This document shows, piece by piece, positions 43,043 to 52,318 of a stretch of DNA of 64,000 bases (positions are counted from its first letter, which is position 1; each line of letters starts with the position of its first letter). The notes beneath the pieces are model-generated. The model had not been told where the DNA came from, did no database searches, and worked only from the letters and a program-made list of their open reading frames with translations. The translations under genes were made by a program, and so were the position numbers. Where the stretch lies: positions 1 through 64,000 of the forward strand of contig DATAGZ010000011.1 in the NCBI GenBank assembly GCA_036263455.1, in the 5' to 3' direction. Source of the DNA: DATAGZ01 sp036263455. Its GTDB lineage: Bacteria > Pseudomonadota > Alphaproteobacteria > Dongiales > Dongiaceae.

Positions 43043-43933
43043 CTATACCCTGCTCGCCTTCACGAAGGCGGGGACACGCAGCACCACCAGGCATAATCCG
43101 CCCATCACCAGCATCGTGCCAATCAACCGCGCCTGGCTGAAAGTCTCACCCGTCACCAGGAAGGATATTACGATACCCACCACCGGAACGAGCAAGGCAA
43201 AGGGCGTAACTGTGGCGGTCGGATAGTGCTTCAGCAAAGTGCCCCAGAGCCCAAAACCCGCAAGGGTCGAGATCGCCGCGATATAGAGGAGGCTTACGAT
43301 AGCCAATGGATGGGCAGTGGTGAGCGCGTGCAGGATTGCCGTGCCGCCTTCCGTCTCCCAGGACAGAGCGAACAACGGGAGCGGAGGAATGAGGCTCAGC
43401 CATGCCACCAGGGCAAGGATCGGGACGCCACCTCCCCCGCTCCGGCGCAGCAGGATGTTGCCGAGTCCGAACGTCAAGGCGCTGGCCAGGGTCAAAGACA
43501 GGCCCCGCCAAGTGACGTCGCCGCCCACCGTAGTGGCCATGAGCGCGATGCCGCCGAGCGCCACGGCCATGCCGATACCTTGTCGCAGGGTCGGTTTTTC
43601 GCCCAGGAAGGGAATCGCGAGCAAGATCGAGAAGAATACCTGCGTCTGAAGCAGCATCGAAGCCAGCCCAGGCGGCATGCCGCTGCGCATGCCTGAGAAA
43701 AGCAGCGCATATTGGGCCACGAATAGGAACAGCGCGATCACGGCCATTTCGCGAAAAGCGAGCTTGGGTCGCGGCAGAAACAAGAATGGCACCGCGGAGA
43801 GAGTGAAGCGGAGGGCCGTCAGGAGAATGGGCGGGAAATCCACGAGGGCGAATTTTATGAAGATGAAATTGATTCCCCAGATGACGGCGACGCCGAGGGC
43901 CATAAGGATATGAGGAAGGCGCATGCTGGGCAT
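43043..43933 (-). CDS. EamA (DMT superfamily) transporter
   Basis: 296 residues with ten predicted TM helices in two EamA repeats. The N-terminal AVIWGINFIFIKFAL and the mid-protein FGLGNILLRRSGG segments are typical. DMT transporters of this type export amino acids or metabolites; the substrate cannot be read from the sequence. The ATG at 43933 is 39 bases from the divergent rnr start. It converges on the cupin gene with a 28-base gap that holds a short imperfect inverted repeat. Confidence 0.87.
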   Translation of the reverse strand: MPSMRLPHILMALGVAVIWGINFIFIKFALVDFPPILLTALRFTLSAVPFLFLPRPKLAFREMAVIALFLFVAQYALLFSGMRSGMPPGLASMLLQTQVFFSILLAIPFLGEKPTLRQGIGMAVALGGIALMATTVGGDVTWRGLSLTLASALTFGLGNILLRRSGGGGVPILALVAWLSLIPPLPLFALSWETEGGTAILHALTTAHPLAIVSLLYIAAISTLAGFGLWGTLLKHYPTATVTPFALLVPVVGIVISFLVTGETFSQARLIGTMLVMGGLCLVVLRVPAFVKASRV

Positions 43934-43972
43934 TCTATCCTTTCAACGTCCAGGGTGTTATGCTGATTTTGT

Positions 43973-45985
43973 ATGGCTCCGATGCGTCGACCAAAAAGAA
44001 GGCCCCCCACAAAAAAGGCACGTGGCGCAAAAGCGGTCCTTCCCGAGGTCGGTATTGTGCGTATCAGCGGCGTCGATGATGACGGCGCGTTCATCGCCGA
44101 GCCGACCAAATGGCCCGAAGGGCAGGATGTCCCGATAATTTCCGTTACTCCGAGCGCACGCACGCACGCACTGCAGATTGGCGACCGCATGCTTGCGCAT
44201 ATCGACGCCCTCGAGAACGAGAGCTTTGTCGCGCGTCCAATCCGAATCCTGGAGAATCGCGTGGGCCGTGTGGTTGGCTTACTCGAAAAAGACGGGCGAC
44301 TTCTGCCGGCCGACCGTAAGATCAAGACCGTTTTCATGGTCGCCCCCAAGGAACGCCGCGGCGCCCAGCCGGGAGAGATCGTGCTCGCCGAAACCGAGGC
44401 CCGACACGCGCGGGTCGTGGAGCGTATCGGCAAATTCGGCGAAGCACGCACTATCAGCCTGATGTCCGCGGCGGCGCATGGATTGCCGCTGGCCTTTCCA
44501 TCCGCCGTCACGGCGGCCGCCGATAGCGCCAAGGCCGCCGCCCTCGGGGAGCGTGTCGATCTCCGCCAGGTCCCCCTGGTCACGATCGATGACGAGGATG
44601 CCCGCGACTTCGACGATGCGGTCTTCGCCGAGCCGCACGAGCAAGGCTGGCGCTTGATCGTCGCGATTGCCGACGTGGCCCATTATGTCCGGCCCCATGA
44701 CGCCCTCGATCGCGAGGCGCAGCGGCGTGGCAATTCCGTGTATTTTCCGGATCGCGTCATCCCCATGCTGCCCGAAGCCCTTTCCAACGGCTGGTGCTCA
44801 TTGAAACCGGGCGAAGACCGCCCTTGCCTGGCAGTCGAGATGTTCATCAATCGCTCCGGCAAAAAGATCCGGCATCGTTTCATGCGCGGCATGATGCGTT
44901 CTGCCGCGCGCCTGACCTATCGCACGGTCGAGGCGCACCGCAGCAATCGTGTTCCGGGGGGCCATCTCGAGAATATCGATCACCTTTATGGTGCATTCGG
45001 TGCGCTGATTAAAGCGCGGCATAAACGAGGGACGCTCGATCTCGACCTGCCCGAGCGACGCGTTTTCTTTGGCGCGGATGGACACATCAGCCGGATCACG
45101 CTGCGCGAGCGGCTCGACTCCCATCGGTTGATCGAGGAATTCATGATCCTCGCCAATGTCTGCGCCGCCGAGACACTGGAGGCGCACCACGCACCCTGCC
45201 TGTACCGCGTCCATGACCGCCCCGACGAGGCCAAGATTGCGCTGTTGCGAGAATTTCTTGCCGGACTCGGCTTTCACCTTCCCGCCGGACGCCATATCCG
45301 GCCGGCCAATTTCTCCGAACTGCTGAAAAAGGTGGCGCATGGTCCCTATGTCGGGATGGTCAACCAGCTCATCCTGCGCAGCCAGTCCCAGGCGGTGTAT
45401 TCGCCCGAGAATATCGGCCATTTCGGCCTGGCGCTCGCGCGATATGCCCATTTCACCTCCCCGATCCGCCGCTATGCCGACCTGCTCGTGCATCGCTCCC
45501 TGATTGACGCCCTCAGCCTTGGTCGAGACGGGTTGGCGGGCAATGAGAATTTCCAAAAGCTTGGCGAACATATTTCCGGAACGGAACGTCGTGCCGCTAC
45601 AGCCGAGCGAGAAGCGCTCGATCGTTTCGTCTGCGCCTTCATGGCCGAGCGCATCGATCAAACGTTTCCGGCTCGCGTCTCGGGCGTGACACCCTTCGGA
45701 CTGTTCGTCGCCCTCGAGGAAAACGGCGCCGATGGACTGATTCCGATTGCGAGCCTGACCGATGATTTTTATATGCTGGATCGCACCGGGCACATACTCA
45801 AGGGCCGCCGCCATGGCCAAGAATTTCGACTCGGGGATAAAGTGACCGCCCTGCTCCGGGCGGCCGATCCGCTGACGGGCCAGCTGAACTTCCAACTTGT
45901 CGGTAAACCTGTGGGAAAACCACCTCTCAGCCGCGGGAAGCCATCCCGGTCGAGACCGCGTGAAAAGCGGCCTAGGCGCAGATAA
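43973..45985 (+). CDS. rnr: Ribonuclease R lacking the N-terminal helix-turn-helix
   Basis: 670 residues, shorter than E. coli RNase R (813) and typical alphaproteobacterial forms (over 700). It degrades structured RNA 3' to 5'. A short basic N-terminus leads directly into the cold-shock-type domain (VGIVRISGVDDDG). The RNB catalytic Asp residues are in TIDDEDARDFDDAV. HFTSPIRRYADLLVHR and a C-terminal S1 domain (about 570-650) are present, with a basic tail ending RPRRR. The missing N-terminal winged helix cannot be restored upstream, because only 39 bases separate the gene from divergent EamA. Confidence 0.92.
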   Translation: MAPMRRPKRRPPTKKARGAKAVLPEVGIVRISGVDDDGAFIAEPTKWPEGQDVPIISVTPSARTHALQIGDRMLAHIDALENESFVARPIRILENRVGRVVGLLEKDGRLLPADRKIKTVFMVAPKERRGAQPGEIVLAETEARHARVVERIGKFGEARTISLMSAAAHGLPLAFPSAVTAAADSAKAAALGERVDLRQVPLVTIDDEDARDFDDAVFAEPHEQGWRLIVAIADVAHYVRPHDALDREAQRRGNSVYFPDRVIPMLPEALSNGWCSLKPGEDRPCLAVEMFINRSGKKIRHRFMRGMMRSAARLTYRTVEAHRSNRVPGGHLENIDHLYGAFGALIKARHKRGTLDLDLPERRVFFGADGHISRITLRERLDSHRLIEEFMILANVCAAETLEAHHAPCLYRVHDRPDEAKIALLREFLAGLGFHLPAGRHIRPANFSELLKKVAHGPYVGMVNQLILRSQSQAVYSPENIGHFGLALARYAHFTSPIRRYADLLVHRSLIDALSLGRDGLAGNENFQKLGEHISGTERRAATAEREALDRFVCAFMAERIDQTFPARVSGVTPFGLFVALEENGADGLIPIASLTDDFYMLDRTGHILKGRRHGQEFRLGDKVTALLRAADPLTGQLNFQLVGKPVGKPPLSRGKPSRSRPREKRPRRR

Positions 45986-46022
45986 GGATTTACATTATGG
46001 TCGCCGAGGCGAGAGTGGGAAT

Positions 46023-47681
46023 ATGAGCGAGGCGCGTTCATCTCAGACAAGACGATATTGGGCGCGACGGAATGCGATAACAGGGTTACCAGTGGCATTC
46101 GTCCGCCAGAGATTTCCTCTTCCATGTCTCCTCGCGCTTATCCTGCTCGCTGCGTGCGCGTCGCCGCCAAGCGATGGAGACTTCGCCAGTCGCACCGCGG
46201 AGATGATGACGCGCGGAATGTCTTATATCGGCGAGCTTTACGTCGATGATCCCGATATTTCCGAGCTGACCCTGGCGGGACTGCAAAACCTGTCAATGAT
46301 CGAGCACGGCTTAACCGCTCAGCGCTCGGAACCGGCAACTTTGACCTTGCTGATCGATGGACGTGTCATCAAGCACGCCGATCTCGACGATGGAGCGGAA
46401 CCGGCCGATTGGGGCATGGCCGCGAGTCAGTTGATCCAAGCAGCGCGTGAACATTCGACTGCCCTGAGCGGGGCCAATCCCGAAGATATCTACCAGGCTT
46501 TTTTTACCGGTGTCATGAGCAAGCTCGACCATTACTCCCGATATCATTCCGCAGCCGACACCAATGAGATACGCGCGCGCCGCGAGGGTTTCGGCGGGAT
46601 CGGGGTGACCTTCACTTTTCAGGACGGCAAGGCATTCGTCCAGGCGGTGCGTCATTATACGCCCGCGGAACGCACAGGAATTCGCAGCGGCGATGAAATC
46701 GTCGCCATCCAGGGCACACCCACCGAGAAGCTCTCGCAGAAGGAGTTGATCGACAGGCTGCGCGGCCCGATTGATAGCATGGTGGAGATTACCTACCGCC
46801 ATCCCAACCAGCCACCTCGGACCATCGTCCTGACCCGGGCCCTAGTGGTGCCCGAAACCGTCACCTATCATCGCGAAGGGGATATTGCTTATTTCCGGAT
46901 CTACAGCTTCAACAGGACGACCGGCCAGAATCTGGAAGAGAAGCTGCTGGAAGCCTATACGGATATCGGAAAGCGGCGCCTGCGCGGGATCATCCTCGAT
47001 CTCAGAGGTAATCCGGGAGGATTGGTCGACCAGGCCGTCGCGGCCGCCAATCTCTTCCTCAAAAAAGGGACCATCGTGACCACCGAAGGGCGCCACCCCG
47101 ATAGCCACCAGAACTATGAAGCAACGGACGAGGACGCCGCGAGCGGCAAGCCGATTACCATTCTCGTCGATGGCAATTCCGCTTCGGCGGCGGAAATCGT
47201 CGCGGCGGCCTTGCAGGACAATGGCAGAGCGGTATTGATCGGCACGAGCTCCTTCGGAAAGGGCACCGTCCAGGCGATAGAGCACATGCCCAACGGCGGA
47301 GAGCTGGATATCACCTGGGCGCGCTATCATGCACCCAGCGGCTATTCCCTTCACGGGCTGGGCGTCCTCCCCAACCTCTGCACAAGTGGCCGAACCAGTG
47401 CCGAGGATATTCTCGCAATGCTTCGGGCGGGAAAAATTCCTCCCCTCCCTATCGCCGAACGAAACAGGACGGCGCCCAATGATGAAAGTGGCCATGATCG
47501 CCTGCGCGCATCATGCCCGCCGCGCAACGAGGAAAACGCCGTCGATCTGGACCTAGCCGTCAAGCTTCTCCAGGAAATGGCGCTTATTCCCTCCGCACTT
47601 CGGCTCGCGGCCACGCCGCTCACCTCTCTTCACGACAGTTCCATCGATAAAAGCACCAGGCTCCTCGCGGGAAGCCAGTAA
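46023..47681 (+). CDS. S41 family C-terminal processing peptidase, lipoprotein
   Basis: 552 residues from the ATG at 46023. The hydrophobic stretch ends in the lipobox LAAC (Cys45), so it is probably an outer-membrane or periplasmic lipoprotein. A PDZ domain (about 195-280, GIGVTFTF to VEITYRHP) precedes the S41 core. The catalytic Ser is in DGNSASAAEIVAA and the Lys in SSFGKGTVQ. A GTG at 46092 would give a standard 21-residue lipoprotein signal peptide and may be the true start. CtpA-like enzymes trim periplasmic proteins; the substrate is unknown. Confidence 0.88.
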   Translation: MSEARSSQTRRYWARRNAITGLPVAFVRQRFPLPCLLALILLAACASPPSDGDFASRTAEMMTRGMSYIGELYVDDPDISELTLAGLQNLSMIEHGLTAQRSEPATLTLLIDGRVIKHADLDDGAEPADWGMAASQLIQAAREHSTALSGANPEDIYQAFFTGVMSKLDHYSRYHSAADTNEIRARREGFGGIGVTFTFQDGKAFVQAVRHYTPAERTGIRSGDEIVAIQGTPTEKLSQKELIDRLRGPIDSMVEITYRHPNQPPRTIVLTRALVVPETVTYHREGDIAYFRIYSFNRTTGQNLEEKLLEAYTDIGKRRLRGIILDLRGNPGGLVDQAVAAANLFLKKGTIVTTEGRHPDSHQNYEATDEDAASGKPITILVDGNSASAAEIVAAALQDNGRAVLIGTSSFGKGTVQAIEHMPNGGELDITWARYHAPSGYSLHGLGVLPNLCTSGRTSAEDILAMLRAGKIPPLPIAERNRTAPNDESGHDRLRASCPPRNEENAVDLDLAVKLLQEMALIPSALRLAATPLTSLHDSSIDKSTRLLAGSQ

Positions 47682-47746
47682 TTCTTATCTGACTTCAGAA
47701 CAATTCCATCGCCGGTTCCGTCAAAGGGAAGCATTTCAAGTCATGC

Positions 47747-47771
47747 GGAACAAATCCGTACGCCGGCAGTT
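47747..47771 (+). promoter_or_regulatory. EcfG-like promoter candidate
   Basis: GGAAC (47747-47751), a 16-bp spacer and AGTT (47768-47771) resemble the alphaproteobacterial general-stress sigma factor EcfG consensus (GGAAC-N16/17-CGTT), differing at one base. It lies 30-54 bases before the DUF2231 start. The assignment is by pattern only. Confidence 0.35.
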
Positions 47772-47800
47772 TGCCGACAATATAGGAGCATAGGTGTCTT

Positions 47801-48325
47801 ATGATGAAAAGAAATGGCCAAGCAATGCCGGGAACGGGTTCCGCAACGGAGCTACACAATCCTGCCAGCAGCGAGGCAGCAATTGTTGGGCATCCGCTTC
47901 ACCCCAGTCTGATCCCCTTTCCGGTGGTGTATCTCTTCAGCGCGGCTCTGACAGACATCGCCTTTAATTACACCCAAGATCAATTCTGGCTGCATGCTTC
48001 GTTATGGTTGATCGGGGCGGGTGTCATCATGGCGGCCGTAGCCGGAATCTTTGGTGCCGCTGATTTTCTATCCCGAAGGGCGATCCGCGAAGAGAACTAC
48101 TCCTGGTATCACGGGCTAGGTAATGGAGTGATCCTGATCCTCGCTTTGATCAACTGGATCATGCGGCTCTCCGACCGCCAGCCTGGTCAACCGTTAACCC
48201 TGGGTAATGGCGAGATGACTCTGTCCATCGTCTGCGCTCTTGGCGTGCTGGTTACGGCCTGGATCGGCGGAGAGATGGTATACAAACGGCTTATGGGAAC
48301 GCATCCGCAGGCCAAGCGATACTGA
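47801..48325 (+). CDS. DUF2231 domain membrane protein
   Basis: 174 residues. The family signature GHPLHPSLIPFPVVYLFSAAL starts the first of four TM segments (about 30-52, 65-88, 105-122 and 140-160). DUF2231 proteins are small inner-membrane proteins without a known activity; some may bind heme through the conserved His pair. A possible EcfG-type promoter lies upstream. It ends one base from the convergent aldo/keto reductase gene. Two adjacent ATGs (47801 and 47804) are possible starts. Confidence 0.8.
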   Translation: MMKRNGQAMPGTGSATELHNPASSEAAIVGHPLHPSLIPFPVVYLFSAALTDIAFNYTQDQFWLHASLWLIGAGVIMAAVAGIFGAADFLSRRAIREENYSWYHGLGNGVILILALINWIMRLSDRQPGQPLTLGNGEMTLSIVCALGVLVTAWIGGEMVYKRLMGTHPQAKRY

Positions 48326-48326
48326 C

Positions 48327-49262
48327 CTAGGCCACGGGATAGCCGCGGCTTGCCTCATACAGGATGAACCAGTCCTGGCGCGAGAGCGATAAATCCCCGG
48401 CGCGGCAATAGGTCCGCAATCTGTCCAGCCGTCCACTTCCCAGAATGGGAAGCGGGCGGCTCGGCATGGCCAACAGCCAGGCTAGAGCTATCACGCTTGG
48501 CTGTTCGTCATAACGCTGCCCCAGTTGATGGAGCACCTCGGTAACGCGCCTTCCGCGTTCCTCCTCAGGCGCGAATAATTGACCTCCGCCGAGGGGCGAC
48601 CAGATCATAGGCCGGAATCCTATATTCTGCGCCTGATCCAGCGTTCCGTCTTCAAGCGGATCCAGATGCATCAGGGAACATTCGATCTGGTTGGTAGCAA
48701 GGGGGATAAAGCGTTCGAGCAGGGCAAATTGGCTCGGGGAGAAATTGGATACGCCCACTGCCCGCACCTTACCCGCCTGCATCGACCTTTCCAGCGCCCG
48801 CGCGGTCTCTTCGGCCTGCATGAGGGGATCCGGCCGGTGAAGCAGGAGAAGATCCAGGTATTCTGTACCCAGTGCCTTGAGCGAGCGATCGATGCTGCGC
48901 ACTATGTGTGCGGGGCTGGAATCATAATGTTTCACGCGATTGCCCGGATAATTTTCTCCCATCGGCTGAATGCCGCACTTGCTGATAAGCTGGATCTCGT
49001 CCCGCGCGAGACCCGAGGCATGCAACGCCGCGCCGAAATGCGTTTCCGCTTCACCGCCGCCATAGATATCGGCATGGTCGAAGCTGGTAATGCCCAGGGC
49101 ACAGCAGCCCTCGATGATCTTGGCAAGCTTATCGGGCGTGTCCGTCTCCAAATGATCGAGACACCGCCACGCTCCCCACACCAGATCGGATAGAGCTAGC
49201 CCATGGTTGCGGAGAGGGCCGCGGCGAATTACCGATTCTCCCGCATGCGCGCGAGCATCCAT
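48327..49262 (-). CDS. Aldo/keto reductase (YdhF-like)
   Basis: 311 residues, a TIM barrel using NADPH. The catalytic tetrad is visible as Asp and Tyr in SFDHADIYGGGEAE, Lys in LISKCGI and His in LLLHRPDP. The cofactor pocket is in WSPLGGG and the C-terminal LGSGRLDRLR. The ATG at 49262 is the only reasonable ATG and overlaps the upstream aldo/keto reductase gene by 34 bases. The two genes share an operon but differ in sequence and are not a recent duplication. Confidence 0.85.
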   Translation of the reverse strand: MDARAHAGESVIRRGPLRNHGLALSDLVWGAWRCLDHLETDTPDKLAKIIEGCCALGITSFDHADIYGGGEAETHFGAALHASGLARDEIQLISKCGIQPMGENYPGNRVKHYDSSPAHIVRSIDRSLKALGTEYLDLLLLHRPDPLMQAEETARALERSMQAGKVRAVGVSNFSPSQFALLERFIPLATNQIECSLMHLDPLEDGTLDQAQNIGFRPMIWSPLGGGQLFAPEEERGRRVTEVLHQLGQRYDEQPSVIALAWLLAMPSRPLPILGSGRLDRLRTYCRAGDLSLSRQDWFILYEASRGYPVA

Positions 49263-50230
49263 CCTGGATATTCCCTCGGGAGCGCACTCACCTCGTCGAG
49301 ACGCCGCAGCTCCTCGGCGGAGAGTGAGATCTCCACACAAGCCAAGTTATCGTCAAGCTGGCGCTCGTTCTTGGCGCCGATAATAATGCTGCTGACCTCT
49401 TTTTGATGCAAAAGCCAGGCGAGCGCGATGCGTGCAACGCTTACCCCCCGTGCCTCGGCAATATCCTTGATGACACGGACACAGGCATCCGCGCGCGCAA
49501 TATCCAAAGGCGGAAAGTCGAAGGTGCTACGCCTCGCGCCAGCTGGCGCCGCCGCATCCGTGAATTTTCCGCTAAGATAGCCGCCGGCGAGAGGGCTCCA
49601 TACCATCAAGCCGAGTCTGCATTCCGTGAGCAGCGGCACAATCTCCCGTTCGATGTCCCGCCCCGCGATCGAGTAATAGGCCTGCACGGACTGGAACCGG
49701 GCCCACCCTTCCCGCTCCGACAGACCGATGGCCTTCATGATTTGCCAGGCCATCATATTCGAGCAGCCGATATAGCGGATCTTGCCCGTCCGGACGAGGT
49801 CATCGAGCGCCCGAAGCGTTTCCTCGATAGGCGTATGCTCATCGACCGCATGGATCTGGTAAAGATCGATATAGTCCGTATTCAGCCTCTTCAGGCTATC
49901 CTCAACCTGGCGCATGATATGAAGGCGCGACAGGCCGACATCATTGGTGCCCGGCCCCATTCGTCCGCGCACTTTGGTGGCTAGCACGACATCCTTGCGT
50001 TTCGAGCCAAGCGCCTTGCCAAGAATCCTCTCGGACTCTCCTTCGGAATAAACGTTAGCCGTGTCGAAAAAGTTGATCCCTGCTTGGAGGGCCTTACCGA
50101 TCAGCCGATCGGCTTCGTCCTGCTGGGTCCGGCCGATATCACCCCACCAGTCGCGCCCGCCGAATGTCATGGCGCCAAAGCAAAGCGGCGATACCTTTAT
50201 TCCGGTTGTGCCAAAAAATCGATATTCCAT
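49229..50230 (-). CDS. Aldo/keto reductase (AKR, YajO/Tas-like)
   Basis: 333 residues. It has the N-terminal EYRFFGTTGIKVSPLCFG, catalytic Asp and Tyr in FFDTANVYSEGESE, Lys in LATKVRG and His in YQIHAVDE. WSPLAGGYLSGK and IIIGAKNERQLDDNL bind the cofactor. AGGGAG precedes the ATG. Substrates of this subfamily are broad (aldehydes, ketones, sugars), so none is assigned. It is the first gene of a two-gene operon with the next aldo/keto reductase. Confidence 0.87.
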   Translation of the reverse strand: MEYRFFGTTGIKVSPLCFGAMTFGGRDWWGDIGRTQQDEADRLIGKALQAGINFFDTANVYSEGESERILGKALGSKRKDVVLATKVRGRMGPGTNDVGLSRLHIMRQVEDSLKRLNTDYIDLYQIHAVDEHTPIEETLRALDDLVRTGKIRYIGCSNMMAWQIMKAIGLSEREGWARFQSVQAYYSIAGRDIEREIVPLLTECRLGLMVWSPLAGGYLSGKFTDAAAPAGARRSTFDFPPLDIARADACVRVIKDIAEARGVSVARIALAWLLHQKEVSSIIIGAKNERQLDDNLACVEISLSAEELRRLDEVSALPREYPGWMLARMRENR

Positions 50231-50298
50231 ATGCGCTCCCTAGCTGTTTCTTGCGATTCTAGAGTGTAATCGTCACTTTGTAAGCGACAGGAGGTTTC

Positions 50299-50327
50299 TT
50301 GTCATTGTCGCCATTCTTTCCTATACT
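50299..50327 (+). promoter_or_regulatory. Candidate doxX promoter
   Basis: A -35 TTGTCA (50299-50304), a 17-bp spacer and a -10 TATACT (50322-50327) are close to the sigma-70 consensus. Transcription would start near 50334, leaving 16 bases before the ATG at 50350, which includes GGAGGAAAC. Confidence 0.6.
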
Positions 50328-50349
50328 GCCCAAAAAACGGGGAGGAAAC

Positions 50350-50745
50350 ATGAACGATCATCATTGGAGAAGGAGAATGCTGGCGGTTCTCCGCCTCATG
50401 TTCGCTCTCCTCTTCTTACAGCACGGCCTGACAAAACTCATCGGCTTCCCCGCTCCACAACCCGAAGGTTTTCAGTTAGTTTCGCTCTACGGCCTCGCCG
50501 CACTGATCGAGACGGCAGGCGGTATCCTGGTCTTTCTAGGTCTGTTCACCAGAGCCGCGGCATTCATCATGGCGGGAGAAATGGCGGTCGCCTATTTCAT
50601 GGCCCACGCCGGAAGCGGCGCGGCCTTTTACCCTATCAACAACCATGGCGAACTCGCCATCGCCTACTGTTTCGTATTCCTTTACCTGAGTGTTGCTGGA
50701 CCGGGCGCCTGGGCCATCGACTCTCTGCGCCGCCGCAAAAGATAG
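50350..50745 (+). CDS. DoxX family membrane protein
   Basis: 131 residues with four TM helices, the usual DoxX layout. FALLFLQHGLTKLIGFP near the N-terminus and LIETAGGILVFLGLFTRAAAF are typical. DoxX-type proteins are linked to thiosulfate oxidation, redox balance or electron transfer, but most have no defined role. The ATG at 50350 is preceded by GGAGG. An upstream in-frame start at 50299 overlaps the -35 and is rejected. Its stop lies 5 bases from the convergent pmbA stop. Confidence 0.87.
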   Translation: MNDHHWRRRMLAVLRLMFALLFLQHGLTKLIGFPAPQPEGFQLVSLYGLAALIETAGGILVFLGLFTRAAAFIMAGEMAVAYFMAHAGSGAAFYPINNHGELAIAYCFVFLYLSVAGPGAWAIDSLRRRKR

Positions 50746-50750
50746 CCTCG

Positions 50751-52079
50751 CTAGCGCCCGGCGACGGTCATGCCTTCTACAAGGAGAGTGGGCGCGTTAG
50801 TGCGATAGCGAAATTTCAAATCGTTGGCGGGAATCGTGTGCATAAACATATCGCGCAGATTTCCCGCGATGGTGATTTCGGCCACGGCTGGACCGATCTG
50901 ACCATTCTCTATCAGATGGCCCGAGGCGCCCCTCGAATAATCTCCCGTGACCGCATTCACGCCAAAGCCTATCAGATCCGTGACAAACAGCCCTTCGCGT
51001 ATGCCGCTCAACAGGTCCTCGGGGCCGCGCTCGCCAGCTTGCATATAAAGATTCGTGGCGCCGGGCAGGGGAGCCGAACCCATGCCGCGATGGGCGCGGC
51101 CATTGGAATAAAGGCCAAGCTGGCGAGCGGAGCGGCAATCCAGCAGCCAGTGTTGCAGTACCCCATTCTCGACCAGGACCAATGGACGCATCGGCAAACC
51201 CTCGCCATCGAAGGTCGCAGAGCCGAGGCCGCGGCGGCGCAGGGGATCATCGACGATGGTCACGGCCGGGGCGAAGACCTCGCTTTTCATCCGGTCCTTC
51301 AGAAAGGAAGCGCCGCGGGCCACGGCACTCCCATTGATGGCTCCCGCAAAGTGACCGAGGAGCGAGGAAGCAACCCGCGCGTCGAAAACGACCGGCATGC
51401 GTCCCGAAGAAATTTTGCGGGGGTTGAGTTTGCGGAGCGCACGCCGCGCTGCGCTCTTGCCTAAAGTCACCGGGTCCTCGAGGTCGGTCGCGTAAACCGC
51501 GGAGGCATAATCGCCATCCACCTCCATGGCGGTGCCCTCGCCGGCGATCACGCTGACCGACAGGCCATACCGCGTCGTCCGGCTCTCTCCCCAGAAGCCG
51601 GCGGAATTCGCCAGGCTGGTGACAAGCGACGTCCAGCCGCATTCGGCGCCTTCGGAATTTGTAATGCCCGATTCGGCCAGGGCGCTTTCTTCGGCATCTT
51701 TAGCCCAGCGACCCAAGGTTTCCTGAGCCGGCTCTATGGGATCGGCACTCTCGATCTCGGGAAATTCCCGCGCCAGGTCCCGCGGATCGGCCAGCCCGCA
51801 ATAAGGGTCTTCCGGCACTGCCCGGGCCATCTCGACCGCACGCGCGGCGACAAGATCCAACGCGTCCCGGCTGACATCACTGGTCGATACGATAGCCTGG
51901 CGCTGGCCCACGAAAGCCCGTACGGACAAGGCGCTGGCCTCCGCGCGTTGAGACTTTTCCACCTTACCCAGGCGCTGGGCGACCGTGAGCTGGGTCTGCT
52001 GGACGAAGACGAGATCGGCGCTATCCGCTCCCAGGGCGGTGACTTTTCTCAAGACATGTTCCGCTATTTCCTGCGCCAT
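50751..52079 (-). CDS. pmbA: TldD/PmbA family metalloprotease component
   Basis: 442 residues. PmbA (TldE) forms a heterodimer with TldD, which contributes the HExxxH zinc site; the pair degrades small unfolded peptides and matures microcins. PmbA itself lacks the metal motif, as here. Family features include the N-terminal ADLVFVQQTQLTVAQRLGKVE, the central GMPLRPLVLVENG-like PMRPLVLVENG, and the C-terminal VTGDYSRGASGHLIENG. GAGAGGG precedes the ATG. tldD is not in the window. Confidence 0.9.
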   Translation of the reverse strand: MAQEIAEHVLRKVTALGADSADLVFVQQTQLTVAQRLGKVEKSQRAEASALSVRAFVGQRQAIVSTSDVSRDALDLVAARAVEMARAVPEDPYCGLADPRDLAREFPEIESADPIEPAQETLGRWAKDAEESALAESGITNSEGAECGWTSLVTSLANSAGFWGESRTTRYGLSVSVIAGEGTAMEVDGDYASAVYATDLEDPVTLGKSAARRALRKLNPRKISSGRMPVVFDARVASSLLGHFAGAINGSAVARGASFLKDRMKSEVFAPAVTIVDDPLRRRGLGSATFDGEGLPMRPLVLVENGVLQHWLLDCRSARQLGLYSNGRAHRGMGSAPLPGATNLYMQAGERGPEDLLSGIREGLFVTDLIGFGVNAVTGDYSRGASGHLIENGQIGPAVAEITIAGNLRDMFMHTIPANDLKFRYRTNAPTLLVEGMTVAGR

Positions 52080-52126
52080 GTTCCCTCTCGTTTTTCTCGG
52101 TTGCTCCGCTAGAATAGCTTCTGTCT

Positions 52127-52318
52127 ATGAAGGAAACCACGCTCTTCTTACTCGGTGCCGCTTTTGCCGTGATCGGCATGGGTGGACTCTTCTGGGCGGC
52201 CATGGCTCGGTTCGGCATGCTCTATTGGCTCGGCCTGGGTCTATTTATATTTTGCGTCATCTTGGAATTTGGGCTGATAGGCGCGCTCGCGGCCCTCAAG
52301 CCTGGCGGGCGTCGATAA
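52127..52318 (+). CDS. Small membrane protein, possibly leaderless
   Basis: 63 residues with two hydrophobic helices (about 4-26 and 32-55) and a basic end (KPGGRR). No family is recognised. There is no Shine-Dalgarno, but a -10 TAGAAT (52110-52115) places transcription start at about 52122, a few bases before the ATG, so the mRNA could be leaderless. The 3' end overlaps the tyrA stop region by 23 bases. Its membrane-protein pattern and promoter support it as real, with moderate confidence. Confidence 0.55.
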   Translation: MKETTLFLLGAAFAVIGMGGLFWAAMARFGMLYWLGLGLFIFCVILEFGLIGALAALKPGGRR

